A stretch of DNA of 42,326 nucleotides from JAYZDP01 sp036337765 (GTDB lineage Bacteria; Acidobacteriota; Thermoanaerobaculia; Multivoradales; Multivoraceae). Below the pieces are notes generated by a model, which ran no database searches, was not told the DNA's origin, and worked only from the letters and a program-made list of their open reading frames with translations. Within the stretch, counting starts at the first letter, position 1, and each line of letters opens with the position of its first letter. Below are positions 31,706-41,019 of the stretch, one piece after another. The stretch spans positions 1-42,326 of the forward strand of contig JAYZDP010000131.1 of assembly GCA_036337765.1 (NCBI GenBank), given 5' to 3'. The translations under genes and the position numbers were made by a program.

Positions 31706-33334
31706 ATGAAAACAGCGTCACTCACCCTTCTCCCGCTTGCGCTGGCCCTGGTGGTGCCGGGCTTCGCGGTCGAGAATCAAGAACCTGGCTTCATGGAAGC
31801 CATCGACGTGACCGTCGTCAACGTCGAAGCCGTCGTCACGGATCGCCAGGGCGTTCGCGTCCCGAGCCTCGGCGCCCGCGACTTTCGTCTGTTCGTCGAC
31901 GGGGTGGACACTCCGATCGACTTCTTTTCCGAGATCAGCGGTGGCGACGTGGTCGCGGCCAGCTCCAGGTCGGGTCGCCTCGCCTCGCTAAGAGAAGGCG
32001 AGCCTGTCGGCACCAGCTATCTGGTCTTTGTAGACGAGTTCTTCACCATTGCTGCTGACCGGCGCAAGGTGCTGAGGAAACTCTCGGGGGAGCTCGCATG
32101 GCTCGGACCCGAGGATCGCATGGCCGTCGTTGCCTGGAACGGCTCGGGGCTCGAGATGCTGTCGAGCTGGAGCCGGTCGCCGCGCGATCTCGAGAAGACA
32201 CTGCGGGTGGCCGCCGAACGTCCCAGTGGTGGCCTGCATCGGCTTGCCGAGCTGCGGACTTTCGAGTCGACTCACCGTTTCAAGCGCAAGCGCCGTGCCC
32301 GCTACGACTCGTCGTTCGGGTCGGGGATCGTCGATCCCGAAGAGCGCATGTTCATCGAGCGTCTGAACCGACAGCTCGAGAACGGCGTCGCGGCAGCGAC
32401 CGCGTCTCTGCGTGGCTTCGCCTCGCCGAACGGACGCAAGGTCATGGTCATGCTCACGGGCAGCTGGCCCGATCGGCGGACGGAGTACGCGCTGGTCGAT
32501 CCGATCCGGAGCCACTACCACGGCTTCTATGACCATTACGGCCTCTACACCCCGCTCACTGAGACCGCCAACCTGCTGGGCTATACCCTGTATCCGGCCG
32601 ACGTCGCGGGCCTGGAGGGCGAGAGCAGCGTGGACGCCTCGCGACCGACGCGCGACATTCTCGGCCGTGACCGCGACCATTACCGCGAGCGGACGGTCCA
32701 CTTTGGGCTCGAAGACCTGGCCCGTGAGACTGGGGGCGTTGCCGTGCTGAACAGCCGGCGCAACCGTCCCCTCGAGACGGTGGCTGGCGACACCCGCACG
32801 TACTACTGGCTCGGCTTCGTTCCCCAGCGTCAGGCGGACGGCCGTCAGCACGACATCCGCCTAGAGGTCGTCCCGAGCGGTTTGCGGGCGCGCACACGAG
32901 GTGGCTTCACGGACCTGACGCGTGGCCAGGAGGTCGCGATGGCAGTCGAGAGCGCACTGCTCTTTGGGCACCTCGCGTCTGAAGAGACCCTGGAGGTCGC
33001 TCTGGGTCCGAGCCGCAAGGCGGGCTGGGGCAAGATCGAGGTGGCGCTCACGGTGTCGCTGCCGCTCGAGCGGCTGACGCTGCTGGCCGACGACCGCGAG
33101 TGGCTCGGCAAGGTCGAGATCCACGTGGTGGCGCGCGACGAGCGCGGCAACCGTTCGGACGTGGCCGTCATTCCGGTGTCTCTGAATCACGAGAACGCTC
33201 CCGGAGAGGGCGACACCTGGTCGTTCGAGACCATGCTGAAGATGCGTAGCCGCGATCACGACATGGTCGTGGCGCTGTACGACGCGACGAGTGGCGAGAT
33301 GTTCGCGTCGACGGCGGCCTACTCGGTGAACTGA
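31706..33334 (+). CDS. Exported VWFA-related domain protein (Acidobacteria type)
   Basis: The 542-residue protein has a signal peptide (ASLTLLPLALALVVPGFA). Residues ~32-80 form the Ig-like lead domain (DVTVVNVEAVVTDRQGVRVP, ARDFRLFVDG) known from VWFA-related Acidobacterial proteins. The A-domain follows from about 104, but the metal site reads FVDEFF (Asp110) instead of DxSxS, so a classical MIDAS is missing. YYWLGFVPQRQADGRQHDI around 355-375 and the following strand region also fit the family. Role unknown; adhesion or surface assembly is often assumed. GGAGGG lies about 9 nt upstream of the ATG. The gene stands alone between a divergent gap and a terminator. Confidence 0.85.
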   Translation: MKTASLTLLPLALALVVPGFAVENQEPGFMEAIDVTVVNVEAVVTDRQGVRVPSLGARDFRLFVDGVDTPIDFFSEISGGDVVAASSRSGRLASLREGEPVGTSYLVFVDEFFTIAADRRKVLRKLSGELAWLGPEDRMAVVAWNGSGLEMLSSWSRSPRDLEKTLRVAAERPSGGLHRLAELRTFESTHRFKRKRRARYDSSFGSGIVDPEERMFIERLNRQLENGVAAATASLRGFASPNGRKVMVMLTGSWPDRRTEYALVDPIRSHYHGFYDHYGLYTPLTETANLLGYTLYPADVAGLEGESSVDASRPTRDILGRDRDHYRERTVHFGLEDLARETGGVAVLNSRRNRPLETVAGDTRTYYWLGFVPQRQADGRQHDIRLEVVPSGLRARTRGGFTDLTRGQEVAMAVESALLFGHLASEETLEVALGPSRKAGWGKIEVALTVSLPLERLTLLADDREWLGKVEIHVVARDERGNRSDVAVIPVSLNHENAPGEGDTWSFETMLKMRSRDHDMVVALYDATSGEMFASTAAYSVN

Positions 33335-33377
33335 TCTGGCTCGACGATCGTAGATCGAGCAGTCGCACTGCTTCCGT

Positions 33378-33412
33378 GGCCCCGGCTTCTTCGTCGAGCC
33401 GGGCCTCCTTTT
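33378..33412 (+). terminator. Rho-independent-type terminator after the VWFA-related gene
   Basis: GGCCCCGGCT pairs with AGCCGGGCC (one bulged C) around a 9-nt loop and is followed by TCCTTTT. It lies 43 nt after the stop at 33334 and separates this gene from the propeller cluster. Confidence 0.7.
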
Positions 33413-33461
33413 CCACGCCGCCGCAGCGAGGGTGCCACCGCCCATCGGTACACTGCGAGCC

Positions 33462-34844
33462 ATGGAACGGCGGCGTGACAGACGACCCCATGCGTCGACC
33501 GGGTGGCTTGCGGCCGCGGGGGTCCCGCTGGCGTTCGGGGCCGCACTCGGCGCCGACCCGCCCTTGGATTTCGACCTTGCCGACGGTACGGGCGTACGCT
33601 GGCAGGCCGACCTCGGGTCGTACTCGTATGCCGGCCCGGTAGTCGCGGCCGGCAAGGTCTTCGTCGGCACCAACAACGCCTCCCCACGCGACCTTTCGAA
33701 AACCGACGATCTGGGTGTGTTGATGGTCTTCGATGCCATCGACGGCACCTTTCTGTGGCAGGCGACCCACGCCAAGCGCGAGCAGGACATCGACTTTCCA
33801 CTGCAGGGGCTCTGCTCGACTCCCGCTGTGGTCGGAGATCGGGCCTACTACGTCTCGAATCGAGCCGAGTTAGTGAGCGTCGACGCCGAGGGTTTCCGCG
33901 ATGGCAAGAACGACGGCCCTTTCGCCGACGAGCCTGAGGTGGGTATCCACGCCGCGGACGTGATCTGGTCCCTGGACTTGCACGACGAGCTTGGAGTGAC
34001 GCCGCACTTCATGGCCGCCTCGACCCCGGAGGTGGGTGGCGATCTGGTCTTCGCGGTGACCTCGAACGGCATCGCGCAGGGAGGGGGAGTGCCGTCACCT
34101 GAGGCCCCGAGCTTCGTAGCCGTGCGGCGCGAGACGGGCGATCTGGTTTGGAGCAGCGCGGCGCCAGGCTCGGCTCTGATCGACGGCCAGTGGGCGAGCC
34201 CCCGCAGATTCTCGCTCGGGGGCAGGGAACGGGTGCTCTTTCCCGGCGGCGACGGCTGGTTGCGAGCCTTCGAAGCGACGGCCGGCGCGCAGCTCTGGCA
34301 ATTCGACGGCAACGCGATCCCGGCTGGTCGCGAGCCGAACCCGCGCGCTTTGAACGTCTTCGTGGCCACGCCGACGCTCGTCGGGGCACGGGCCTACCTC
34401 GTCCTCGGGCGGGATCCTGAGAAGGGCTCGGGCGATGGGGGCCTGTGGGCGCTGGACCTGGCTGCGGGTGACGGCCCCGAAGTGACCTGGTTCGTCGGCG
34501 GCGACGACTTTGGCCGCGCGATTGCCGACGCAGCGGTGGCCGACGGCGTCGTGTACGCGGCGGATCTGGATGGCTTCGTGGTGGCGGTCGACGCGGATAC
34601 GGGCGTCGTTCGGTGGCGCTACGACGCGTTCGCGCCTATCTGGGCCACTCCGCTGGTCACCCCCGCAGGTGTCTGGATCGCCGATACCGACGGCGAGATC
34701 GTGGTTCTCGGCACGGGACCCGAGCTGGAGATCCTTGCCGAGCTCGAGACCGGCTCGCCGATCTATCGCGCGCCGGTCGTCGATGGGTCGCTCGTGTACC
34801 TGATGACGACCGACAGCCTCTACGCGATCGACGGGAAGGAGTGA
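33462..34844 (+). CDS. Secreted PQQ-like beta-propeller protein (propeller 1 of cluster)
   Basis: The ATG at 33462 gives an arginine-rich n-region (MERRRDRRPH) and a signal segment (LAAAGVPLAFGAALGAD); a GTG 30 nt upstream is less likely. The 460-residue product has blade motifs such as DAIDGTFLWQATH, RRETGDLVWSSAAPG and DADTGVVRWRYDAF. It shares an unusual set of blocks with the protein at 37168: VFVGTNN, LQGLCSTPAV followed by YYVSNRAELVS, FPGGDGWLRAF and FVGGDDFGRAI. These two are therefore one subfamily, with insertions between blades compared with BamB. No PQQ ligand set or heme motif is visible, so enzyme activity is unproven. It is the first gene of the plus-strand cluster. Confidence 0.85.
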   Translation: MERRRDRRPHASTGWLAAAGVPLAFGAALGADPPLDFDLADGTGVRWQADLGSYSYAGPVVAAGKVFVGTNNASPRDLSKTDDLGVLMVFDAIDGTFLWQATHAKREQDIDFPLQGLCSTPAVVGDRAYYVSNRAELVSVDAEGFRDGKNDGPFADEPEVGIHAADVIWSLDLHDELGVTPHFMAASTPEVGGDLVFAVTSNGIAQGGGVPSPEAPSFVAVRRETGDLVWSSAAPGSALIDGQWASPRRFSLGGRERVLFPGGDGWLRAFEATAGAQLWQFDGNAIPAGREPNPRALNVFVATPTLVGARAYLVLGRDPEKGSGDGGLWALDLAAGDGPEVTWFVGGDDFGRAIADAAVADGVVYAADLDGFVVAVDADTGVVRWRYDAFAPIWATPLVTPAGVWIADTDGEIVVLGTGPELEILAELETGSPIYRAPVVDGSLVYLMTTDSLYAIDGKE

Positions 34845-34992
34845 AATGACCTACCGACTTGCGACGTCTTCTCACCAGGCCGGAGGTGGCGTGCAGGCTG
34901 GTAGAATTCGGCGGTCACGCCAGGCCCGGAGCGGCTTTCCCGGCCCGGACGAATCGGGCACTTCGGACTCCAAAACCGAGGAACAAGCAGAC

Positions 34993-37164
34993 ATGTCGAA
35001 GAGCAAGCAGGTCCTCGTCTCGGTGTCGATTCTGGCCATGCTACTCGCGGGCGCGTCGTTCGGCGCCGAGTGGCCCTCCTGGCGAGGTCCCTCGCAGATG
35101 GGCGTCTCCACCGAGACCGGCCTGATCTCGGATTGGAGCCCCGACGGCGAGAACCTGATCTGGCGCGAGGACTTCGTCGGTCGCTCGACACCGGTGGTGA
35201 TGAACGGTCGGGTGTTCGTCAACGGCCGCACCGGCACCGGCATCGACAGCCAGGCGGTCATCGCCGCCTACGACGCTCAAACTGGTGCCCCGGTCTGGGA
35301 GCATCGCTACACCCTCTATCTCACAACCGTTCCCTACAATCGGGTCGGCTGGGCCTCTCTCACCGGCGATCCCGAGACCGGCAACATCTATGCACAGCTA
35401 GTCAACGGCACATTCCTCTGCTTGAACGGCGACGGCGAGACGGTGTGGAGCCGGTCGCTGAAGGAGGAGTTCGGTCGCTTCGAGGGCTATGGCGGACGCA
35501 CCGCCTCGGCGGTCATCGACGAGGAGCGGGTGATCGTCAACATGATCAACGGCAGCTGGGGTCCGCAGGGACCGCCTCGCCATCGCTATTTCGCGTTCGA
35601 CAAGCGCAGCGGCGACGTGGTCTGGATGTCGACGCCCGGTGGCAACGTTTACGATCGCAATACCCAGTCGGTGCCTGTCGTTTCGGTGGTCGACGGCCAG
35701 CGTCTGCTGATCGGCGGCAGCGCCGACGGGCACGTCTACGCCCTGCAGGCTCGAACTGGCAAGAAGGTCTGGGAGTTCGAGCTCTCCAAGCGGGGCATCA
35801 CTGTGTCGCCGGTAGTGGCCGACGGCCGAGTTTTCATCTCGCACAGCGAGGAGAATGTCGACGAGGGAGCCCTCGGTCGCGTGGTGGCGATCGATGCCAC
35901 TGGCAGTGGCGATGTCACTTCGACCCACGAGCTGTGGCGCTGGAACCGCCAGCAGGCCGGGTTCCCGTCGCCCGCCATTCACGACGGCAGGGTCTACGTG
36001 ATCGACAACTCCGCCAACCTGTCGTCGCTGGACGCCGAGACAGGTGAGATCCACTGGGAGATATCGATCGGCACTGTCGGCAAGGCGTCTCCGGTCTGGG
36101 CCGACGGCAAGATCTATGCGACCGAGACCAATGGCCACCTGGCCATCGTCCAGCCTGGCGAGAGCGAGGCCTCGATCCTCAGCCGCCACCAGCTCGAAGT
36201 CCCGGAGGGGCGCTACGCGGAGCTCTACGGCTCGGCGGCCATTGCCTACGGCCGGATCTACTTCACCACCGAGGAGGGTGTCTACTGCCTCGGCGATCCT
36301 TCGGCAGACTTCGCGGCGACTCGCTCGCCCGAGCCGAGCCGGGGTGATGAGGGCGCGGCCGAAGGCGATCCCGCCATGCTGATCGTGGTCCCCGCCGAAG
36401 TGACGATCGCGCCGGGTGGAAGATTCGACTTCGAGGTCCTGGCTTTCGACGCCAAGGGCCGGCCGCTCGGTCAGGTCGATGCCGAGGTGGAGCTCAAGGG
36501 TCTCGCCGGTGACCTTTCGAGCAAGCGCTTCGCCGTCGGGGCCGACTCCGGCTTTCAGGCCGGCACGGTTATCGCCAAGGCTGCGGGTCTCGAGGCGGTC
36601 GCAAGAGTCCGCGTTTTTCCGCCACTGCCTTGGAGCGACGACTTCTCGGACGGCCGCAAAGGATGGTGGATCGGCGCTGGGCGCTACGAGGTGCGCGATG
36701 ACGGCACCTTGGTCAAGCCGGTCGCTGCCCGGGGTCTGCTGCGCTCGCCGCTGCTTCTCGGGCCGCCGAGCCTCGAGGACTACACGATCCAGGTGGACAT
36801 GAAGCCGGCCCAGAAGGGGCGTCGGCGCACCGACGGTGGCGTGATTAACAGCGGCTACATCCTCGATCTTCTGGGTATCCATCAGCGCTTACAGATCCGA
36901 TCCTGGACGGCGGTTCCTCGCATCGACGTGACCGCCGATTACACGGTGGAGATGGATCGTTGGTACACGCTGAAGCTCAAGGTGACCCAGGACGGCGCCA
37001 CGGCACTCGTGCAGGGCAAGGTCTGGCCCCGCGGCGAAGCCGAGCCCTCCGAGTGGACGGTGACGAGCACTGACCCGCATCCGGTTCTCCGCGGCTCGCC
37101 CGGTATCCTCGGCTACTCACCTGCCGAGGTCGCCTACGACAACGTTCAGATCACAGGAAACTGA
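34993..37164 (+). CDS. Secreted PQQ-like propeller with C-terminal Ig-like and concanavalin-like domains (propeller 2)
   Basis: The ATG at 34993 was chosen over one at 34846 because it starts a clean signal peptide (VLVSVSILAMLLAGASFGAE) and has GAGGAA upstream. The 723-residue product opens with EWPSWRGPSQMGVSTETGL, as does the protein at 14431. The propeller (residues ~25-440) has blades like DAQTGAPVWEHRY, DAETGEIHWEISIG. After a linker, ~460-545 is an Ig-like domain (VVPAEVTIAPGGRFDFEVLA), and ~550-720 is a concanavalin-like fold (WSDDFSDGRKGWW, YTIQVDMKPAQKG, RWYTLKLKV, VAYDNVQITG). Such tails usually bind or wrap glycans, so substrate or surface binding is plausible but inferred. Confidence 0.85.
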   Translation: MSKSKQVLVSVSILAMLLAGASFGAEWPSWRGPSQMGVSTETGLISDWSPDGENLIWREDFVGRSTPVVMNGRVFVNGRTGTGIDSQAVIAAYDAQTGAPVWEHRYTLYLTTVPYNRVGWASLTGDPETGNIYAQLVNGTFLCLNGDGETVWSRSLKEEFGRFEGYGGRTASAVIDEERVIVNMINGSWGPQGPPRHRYFAFDKRSGDVVWMSTPGGNVYDRNTQSVPVVSVVDGQRLLIGGSADGHVYALQARTGKKVWEFELSKRGITVSPVVADGRVFISHSEENVDEGALGRVVAIDATGSGDVTSTHELWRWNRQQAGFPSPAIHDGRVYVIDNSANLSSLDAETGEIHWEISIGTVGKASPVWADGKIYATETNGHLAIVQPGESEASILSRHQLEVPEGRYAELYGSAAIAYGRIYFTTEEGVYCLGDPSADFAATRSPEPSRGDEGAAEGDPAMLIVVPAEVTIAPGGRFDFEVLAFDAKGRPLGQVDAEVELKGLAGDLSSKRFAVGADSGFQAGTVIAKAAGLEAVARVRVFPPLPWSDDFSDGRKGWWIGAGRYEVRDDGTLVKPVAARGLLRSPLLLGPPSLEDYTIQVDMKPAQKGRRRTDGGVINSGYILDLLGIHQRLQIRSWTAVPRIDVTADYTVEMDRWYTLKLKVTQDGATALVQGKVWPRGEAEPSEWTVTSTDPHPVLRGSPGILGYSPAEVAYDNVQITGN

Positions 37165-37167
37165 TTC

Positions 37168-38595
37168 ATGACCAAGCTCACCGCCGCCGCCGCGGCGCTC
37201 CTCCTCCTCGTGTCCCCGAACGCCTCCCAGGCGGAGGACGTTCCGGCCATGTTCGGCGTGTCGCCGGCACGCAACATGATGTCGAACGAGACCGGCCTGC
37301 CAACGGAGTGGGACATCGACAGCGGCAAGAACATCAAGTGGCAGCAGAAGCTCGGCTCGCAGACCTACGCCGGGCCCTCGGTCTACAAAGACTGGGTGTT
37401 CGTAGGTACGAACAACGAGGGCGAGCGCATCGAGGGTCTGACGGGAGACAAGGGCGTGATCATGGGGTTCCGCGCGTCCGACGGCGAGTTCATGTGGCAG
37501 GCCACCCACGACAAGCTCGGCGCCGGCCGTGTCAACGACTGGCCCCTGCAGGGCGTCTGTTCGACGCCGTACATCGAGAACGACCGGGTCTACTACCTGT
37601 CGAATCGGGCCGAGATGGTGGCCGCCGATTTGCTCGGCTTCTCGAACGGCAATGACGGCTTCAACGGTGAGTCGTACACCGGACCTCAGGACGCCGACAT
37701 TCTGTGGGCGTTCGACACCATCGGAGAGCTCGACAACTTCCCGCACAACCTCGCCGCTAGCTCACCGCTGATCGTCGGCGACCTGGTCTACGTGACCACC
37801 GGCAACGGAGTCGACGAGGGTCATCTCAACATCCCTTCGCCATTGGGTCCGAGCTTCATTGCGGTCGACAAGAACACCGGCGAGCTGGCCTGGGAGAGTG
37901 CACTCCCCGGAGAGAACATCCTGCACGGTACGTGGTCGAACCCGACCTACGGCGAGGCGGGGGGGCGGGCGCAGGTGATCTTTCCCGGCGGCGACGGCTG
38001 GCTCTACTCGTTCGTGCCGCAAACCGGTGAGTTGATCTGGAAGTTCGACACCAATCCCAAGGACTCGCGCTGGGAGCTGGGAGGTAGCGGCACCCGCAAC
38101 AACATCATCTCGACCGCGGTCTTTCACGACGGCAAGGTCTACATCGGTGTCGGTCAGGATCCCGAGCACGGCGAGGGACCCGGCCACTTCTACGCCATCG
38201 ATGCGTCGGGCACCGGCGACATAAGCTCGAGCGGCCAGGTCTGGCACTTCGGCGACGACGATTTCAACCGCACGATCTCCACGGCGGCGATCGCCGGCGA
38301 CATGCTCTACATCACGGATCTGTCGGGATTCCTGTACGCGCTCGAGCTCGCGACCGGCAAGCACCTGTGGACCCACGACACGTTCGCGGCGGTCTGGGGA
38401 TCCCCGTTCGTGGCGGACGGCAAGATCTATCTCGGCGACGAGGACGGCGACATCGTGATCCTGGAGGCCGGGCGCGAGGAGAAGATCATCGCCGAGATGA
38501 ACATGGGCGGCGCGGTCTACACCACGCCGGTCGCCCGTGACGGCGTGCTCTACATCGCCACACGTGCCGATCTCTTCGCGATCGAGACTGAGTAG
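37168..38595 (+). CDS. Secreted PQQ-like beta-propeller protein (propeller 3)
   Basis: The gene begins 3 nt after the preceding stop. The 475-residue product has a signal peptide (LTAAAAALLLLVSPNASQA). Blade motifs include RASDGEFMWQATHDK, DKNTGELAWESALPG, PQTGELIWKFDTN and LATGKHLWTHDTF. The blocks VFVGTNNEGERI, LQGVCSTPYI with YYLSNRAEMVA, IFPGGDGWLYSF and FGDDDFNRTIS are shared with the protein at 33462, so the two are paralogues separated by a propeller of another type. Its longest feature is the conserved region QDADILWAFDTIGELDNFPH, which I cannot link to a known active site. Function unknown; secreted electron transfer or sensing are options. Confidence 0.87.
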   Translation: MTKLTAAAAALLLLVSPNASQAEDVPAMFGVSPARNMMSNETGLPTEWDIDSGKNIKWQQKLGSQTYAGPSVYKDWVFVGTNNEGERIEGLTGDKGVIMGFRASDGEFMWQATHDKLGAGRVNDWPLQGVCSTPYIENDRVYYLSNRAEMVAADLLGFSNGNDGFNGESYTGPQDADILWAFDTIGELDNFPHNLAASSPLIVGDLVYVTTGNGVDEGHLNIPSPLGPSFIAVDKNTGELAWESALPGENILHGTWSNPTYGEAGGRAQVIFPGGDGWLYSFVPQTGELIWKFDTNPKDSRWELGGSGTRNNIISTAVFHDGKVYIGVGQDPEHGEGPGHFYAIDASGTGDISSSGQVWHFGDDDFNRTISTAAIAGDMLYITDLSGFLYALELATGKHLWTHDTFAAVWGSPFVADGKIYLGDEDGDIVILEAGREEKIIAEMNMGGAVYTTPVARDGVLYIATRADLFAIETE

Positions 38596-38642
38596 GAAGT
38601 CGCAGGCGCCGGGAGGGCCGTAGCTTGTCTGGAGTCGATACG

Positions 38643-39809
38643 ATGTCCCTAGGTGCGCTTCCGACCACTGCGCCCGCCGCACTCGAGGGCTGGCAGGCGC
38701 ACGTGCGGCCTTCGCGGGTGCTGTTCGGCGGTGGACGGCTGGTGGAGATCGGCGGGCTGGTCTCGGAGCTCGGTGCGAGTCGGGTGCTCGTCGTCACAGA
38801 CCCAGGCATCGTTGCCGCCGGTCATGTCGCCCGCGCGGTCCGTTCGATCGAGGCGGCCGGCCTCGCCGTCGACATCTTCGACGGCGTCGGCGAAAATCCA
38901 ACGTCAATCCACGTCGAAGCCGGAACCCGGTACGCGAGTGCCTACGATGCCGACTTTCTCGTCGGGTTGGGCGGCGGCAGCGCGATGGATTGCGCCAAGG
39001 GCGTCAACTTCCTGTTGACCAACGGCGGCGTCATGGCCGACTACGCCGGGTTCGGCAAGGCCTCCAAGCCGATGCTCGATTCGGTCGGTGTGCCCTGTAC
39101 CGCCGGCACCGGCAGCGAGGCACAGTCGTTCGCTCTCATCACGGATCCCGAGAGCCACGTCAAGATGGCATGTGGAGACTCGAAGGCCAGATTCACGGCC
39201 GTGGTTCTCGATCCTCACGTTCTGCGTACGGCGCCGGCCGAGGTGTCGGCCGTGGCCGGGTACGACGCGCTTTCGCATGCGGTGGAAAGCTACGTCACGC
39301 GATCGGGCAACCCCCTGTCTCGACTTCTCGCGCACGAGGGGTGGCGGCTGATGGACAGTGCCTTCCCCGAGATCCTCTCAGGCGACGCGCACGACTCGGT
39401 TTGGGCCGACATGCTGTGGGGCGCTCATCTCGCCGGCTCGGCGATTGAGTTGTCGATGTTGGGCGCGGCGCACGCGTGTGCCAACCCGCTCACGGCGATG
39501 TTCGATGTTGTGCACGGCCGCGCCATCGGCCTGGTCCTCCCGACGGTGGTTCGCCTCAACGCCACGGTATGCGATTGCCAGTACGGTGATCTCCTGGGCG
39601 TCGACGGTGTTGGCGCCGAGAAGCTGGCCCGGCGCCTTGAAGAGCTGCGTCAGTTGGGCGGTCTGCCGACGCGCCTGAACGAGGTCGGAGTGGCCGCAAC
39701 CGATGTGCCCGAGCTTGCCCGTCAGGCGATGGAACAGTGGACCCTGCGCCACAATCCTCTCGACCTGGATGTGACCGAGGTAGAGACCCTGTACAGGAGC
39801 GCGCTGTGA
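38643..39809 (+). CDS. Iron-containing (group III) alcohol dehydrogenase
   Basis: The 388-residue protein has FGGGRLVEIGGLVSELGASR at the start of the domain, the NAD(P)-binding GLGGGSAMDCAKG at ~112-124 and the VPCTAGTGSEAQSFA motif at ~150-164. The metal ligands of this family appear in order: Asp in VVLDPHVLRTAP, His in GYDALSHAVESYV, His in LGAAHACANPL and His in DVVHGRAIGLVLP. The ATG at 38643 follows GGAG; a TTG at 38625 behind GGGAGGG (7 nt) is a good alternative. It is cytoplasmic, lacking a signal, although its neighbours are secreted. The substrate is unknown. Its stop overlaps the next gene's GTG start (GTGA). Confidence 0.92.
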   Translation: MSLGALPTTAPAALEGWQAHVRPSRVLFGGGRLVEIGGLVSELGASRVLVVTDPGIVAAGHVARAVRSIEAAGLAVDIFDGVGENPTSIHVEAGTRYASAYDADFLVGLGGGSAMDCAKGVNFLLTNGGVMADYAGFGKASKPMLDSVGVPCTAGTGSEAQSFALITDPESHVKMACGDSKARFTAVVLDPHVLRTAPAEVSAVAGYDALSHAVESYVTRSGNPLSRLLAHEGWRLMDSAFPEILSGDAHDSVWADMLWGAHLAGSAIELSMLGAAHACANPLTAMFDVVHGRAIGLVLPTVVRLNATVCDCQYGDLLGVDGVGAEKLARRLEELRQLGGLPTRLNEVGVAATDVPELARQAMEQWTLRHNPLDLDVTEVETLYRSAL

Positions 39810-40972
39810 GGCACGAGCGAACACACCGTTGGTCTTGCATTGCACTCCTGCTGGTCGTGGGGGGGATCAGCGTCGCCTGCTCCGATGCCGAGAACGGGTC
39901 CGAAGGCGAGGTCGCTCTGACCCCGACCGGGGCGCCGGTCTCCGACTGGCCGCTGTTTCGTGGTGACTCCGCCATGACCGGCGTCGCGCGTACAACGCTG
40001 AGTGCCGAGCCGACACTCGCGTGGCAGTTCTCTGCCGAGGGCGATTTCGAGGCCACCGCCGCCATCGCCGACGGAGTGGTCTTCGTCGGCTCGCTCGACG
40101 GCTTTTTCTACGCCATCGACCTCGAGACCGGCGAGCTGCGGTGGAAGCTCGAGGTGGGCGAGGAGATCAAGGGCTCGGCCTCGGTGCACGAAGGTGTCGT
40201 CTACTTCGGCGACGAGATGGGCTTTTTCCATGCCGTCGATGCCGCCTCAGGCAAGGAGATCTGGCAGTACGAGACCCTGGCCGGAATCATCTCCGGCGCC
40301 AACTTCGACGGCGATCGGTTGCTGTTCGGCTCGTACGACAATTCGCTCTACTGCCTGAACCGCGCCGACGGCTCACTCGCCTGGCAGGTCGAGACCGAAG
40401 GCTACGTCCACGGAACGCCGGCGATCGTCGATGGAGTGACCACCGTCTCGGGATGCGACGGCTACTTTTGGCTGATCAACGTCGAGGACGGCAGTGTCGT
40501 GACGAAGATCGATCTGCACGGCCAGGCGGCGTCGAGCCCCGCGATCGTCAATGGTCGTGCCTACGTCGGTACCTACGAGAATCGCGTCGTCGCGCTCGAC
40601 CTTGAGCTACAACAGCCGGTCTGGATGTACGAACACCCGAAGCGCAAGTTTCCGTATTACGCGTCGGCCGCGACCGACGGTGAGATCGTCGTCATCGGCG
40701 GCCGCGACAAGATCGTGCACGGCATCGATCCCGAAAACGGCGAGCCGATGTGGACCTACCCGGCAGGAGCGCGCATTGATGCCTCGGCGGTGATCGTCGA
40801 GGATCGCGCTTTTCTCGCGACGACCCGCGGCGAGGTGCTCGCGCTCGATCTCGCAACTGGTGAGAAGAGCTGGAGCTTTGAAACGGGATCCGCGTTCACC
40901 GCGTCTCCCAGCGTCGCGTCGGGTCGCCTCGTGATTCCGAGCCTCGATGGCGACGTCTATTGTTTCCAATAG
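39806..40972 (+). CDS. PQQ-like beta-propeller lipoprotein, BamB-like (propeller 4)
   Basis: A GTG start at 39806 overlaps the dehydrogenase stop by 4 nt and has AGGAG 7 nt upstream. The signal (ALLLVVGGISVACSD) ends at a cysteine, so it is probably a lipoprotein. The 388-residue product is almost entirely regular blades: DLETGELRWKLEVGEE, DAASGKEIWQYETLAG, NRADGSLAWQVETEG, DPENGEPMWTYPAGA, DLATGEKSWSFETGS. Each blade has the D-x-x-T/S-G-x-x-x-W pattern, the most regular of the five propellers in the window. It differs in type from the large ones at 33462 and 37168. A role as scaffold or periplasmic sensor is possible; no catalytic residues are seen. Confidence 0.87.
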   Translation: MRHERTHRWSCIALLLVVGGISVACSDAENGSEGEVALTPTGAPVSDWPLFRGDSAMTGVARTTLSAEPTLAWQFSAEGDFEATAAIADGVVFVGSLDGFFYAIDLETGELRWKLEVGEEIKGSASVHEGVVYFGDEMGFFHAVDAASGKEIWQYETLAGIISGANFDGDRLLFGSYDNSLYCLNRADGSLAWQVETEGYVHGTPAIVDGVTTVSGCDGYFWLINVEDGSVVTKIDLHGQAASSPAIVNGRAYVGTYENRVVALDLELQQPVWMYEHPKRKFPYYASAATDGEIVVIGGRDKIVHGIDPENGEPMWTYPAGARIDASAVIVEDRAFLATTRGEVLALDLATGEKSWSFETGSAFTASPSVASGRLVIPSLDGDVYCFQ

Positions 40973-41019
40973 ATGCGCCTATCGCTTCCATTAGCATTGC
41001 CGCGCCTCTCCAACTAGCC

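Noticed and set aside
35398..36882. Long antisense frame (494 codons) opposite propeller 2
   Set aside because: No recognisable domain, no ribosome site, and the plus-strand frame has signal peptide and blade motifs. The same holds for the antisense frames at 19725-20795 and 21989-23092.
33462..40972. PQQ-dependent alcohol dehydrogenases
   Set aside because: The blade motifs establish only the propeller fold. I see no disulfide-ring cysteine pair, no heme motif and no PQQ biosynthesis genes, so I keep the neutral name.
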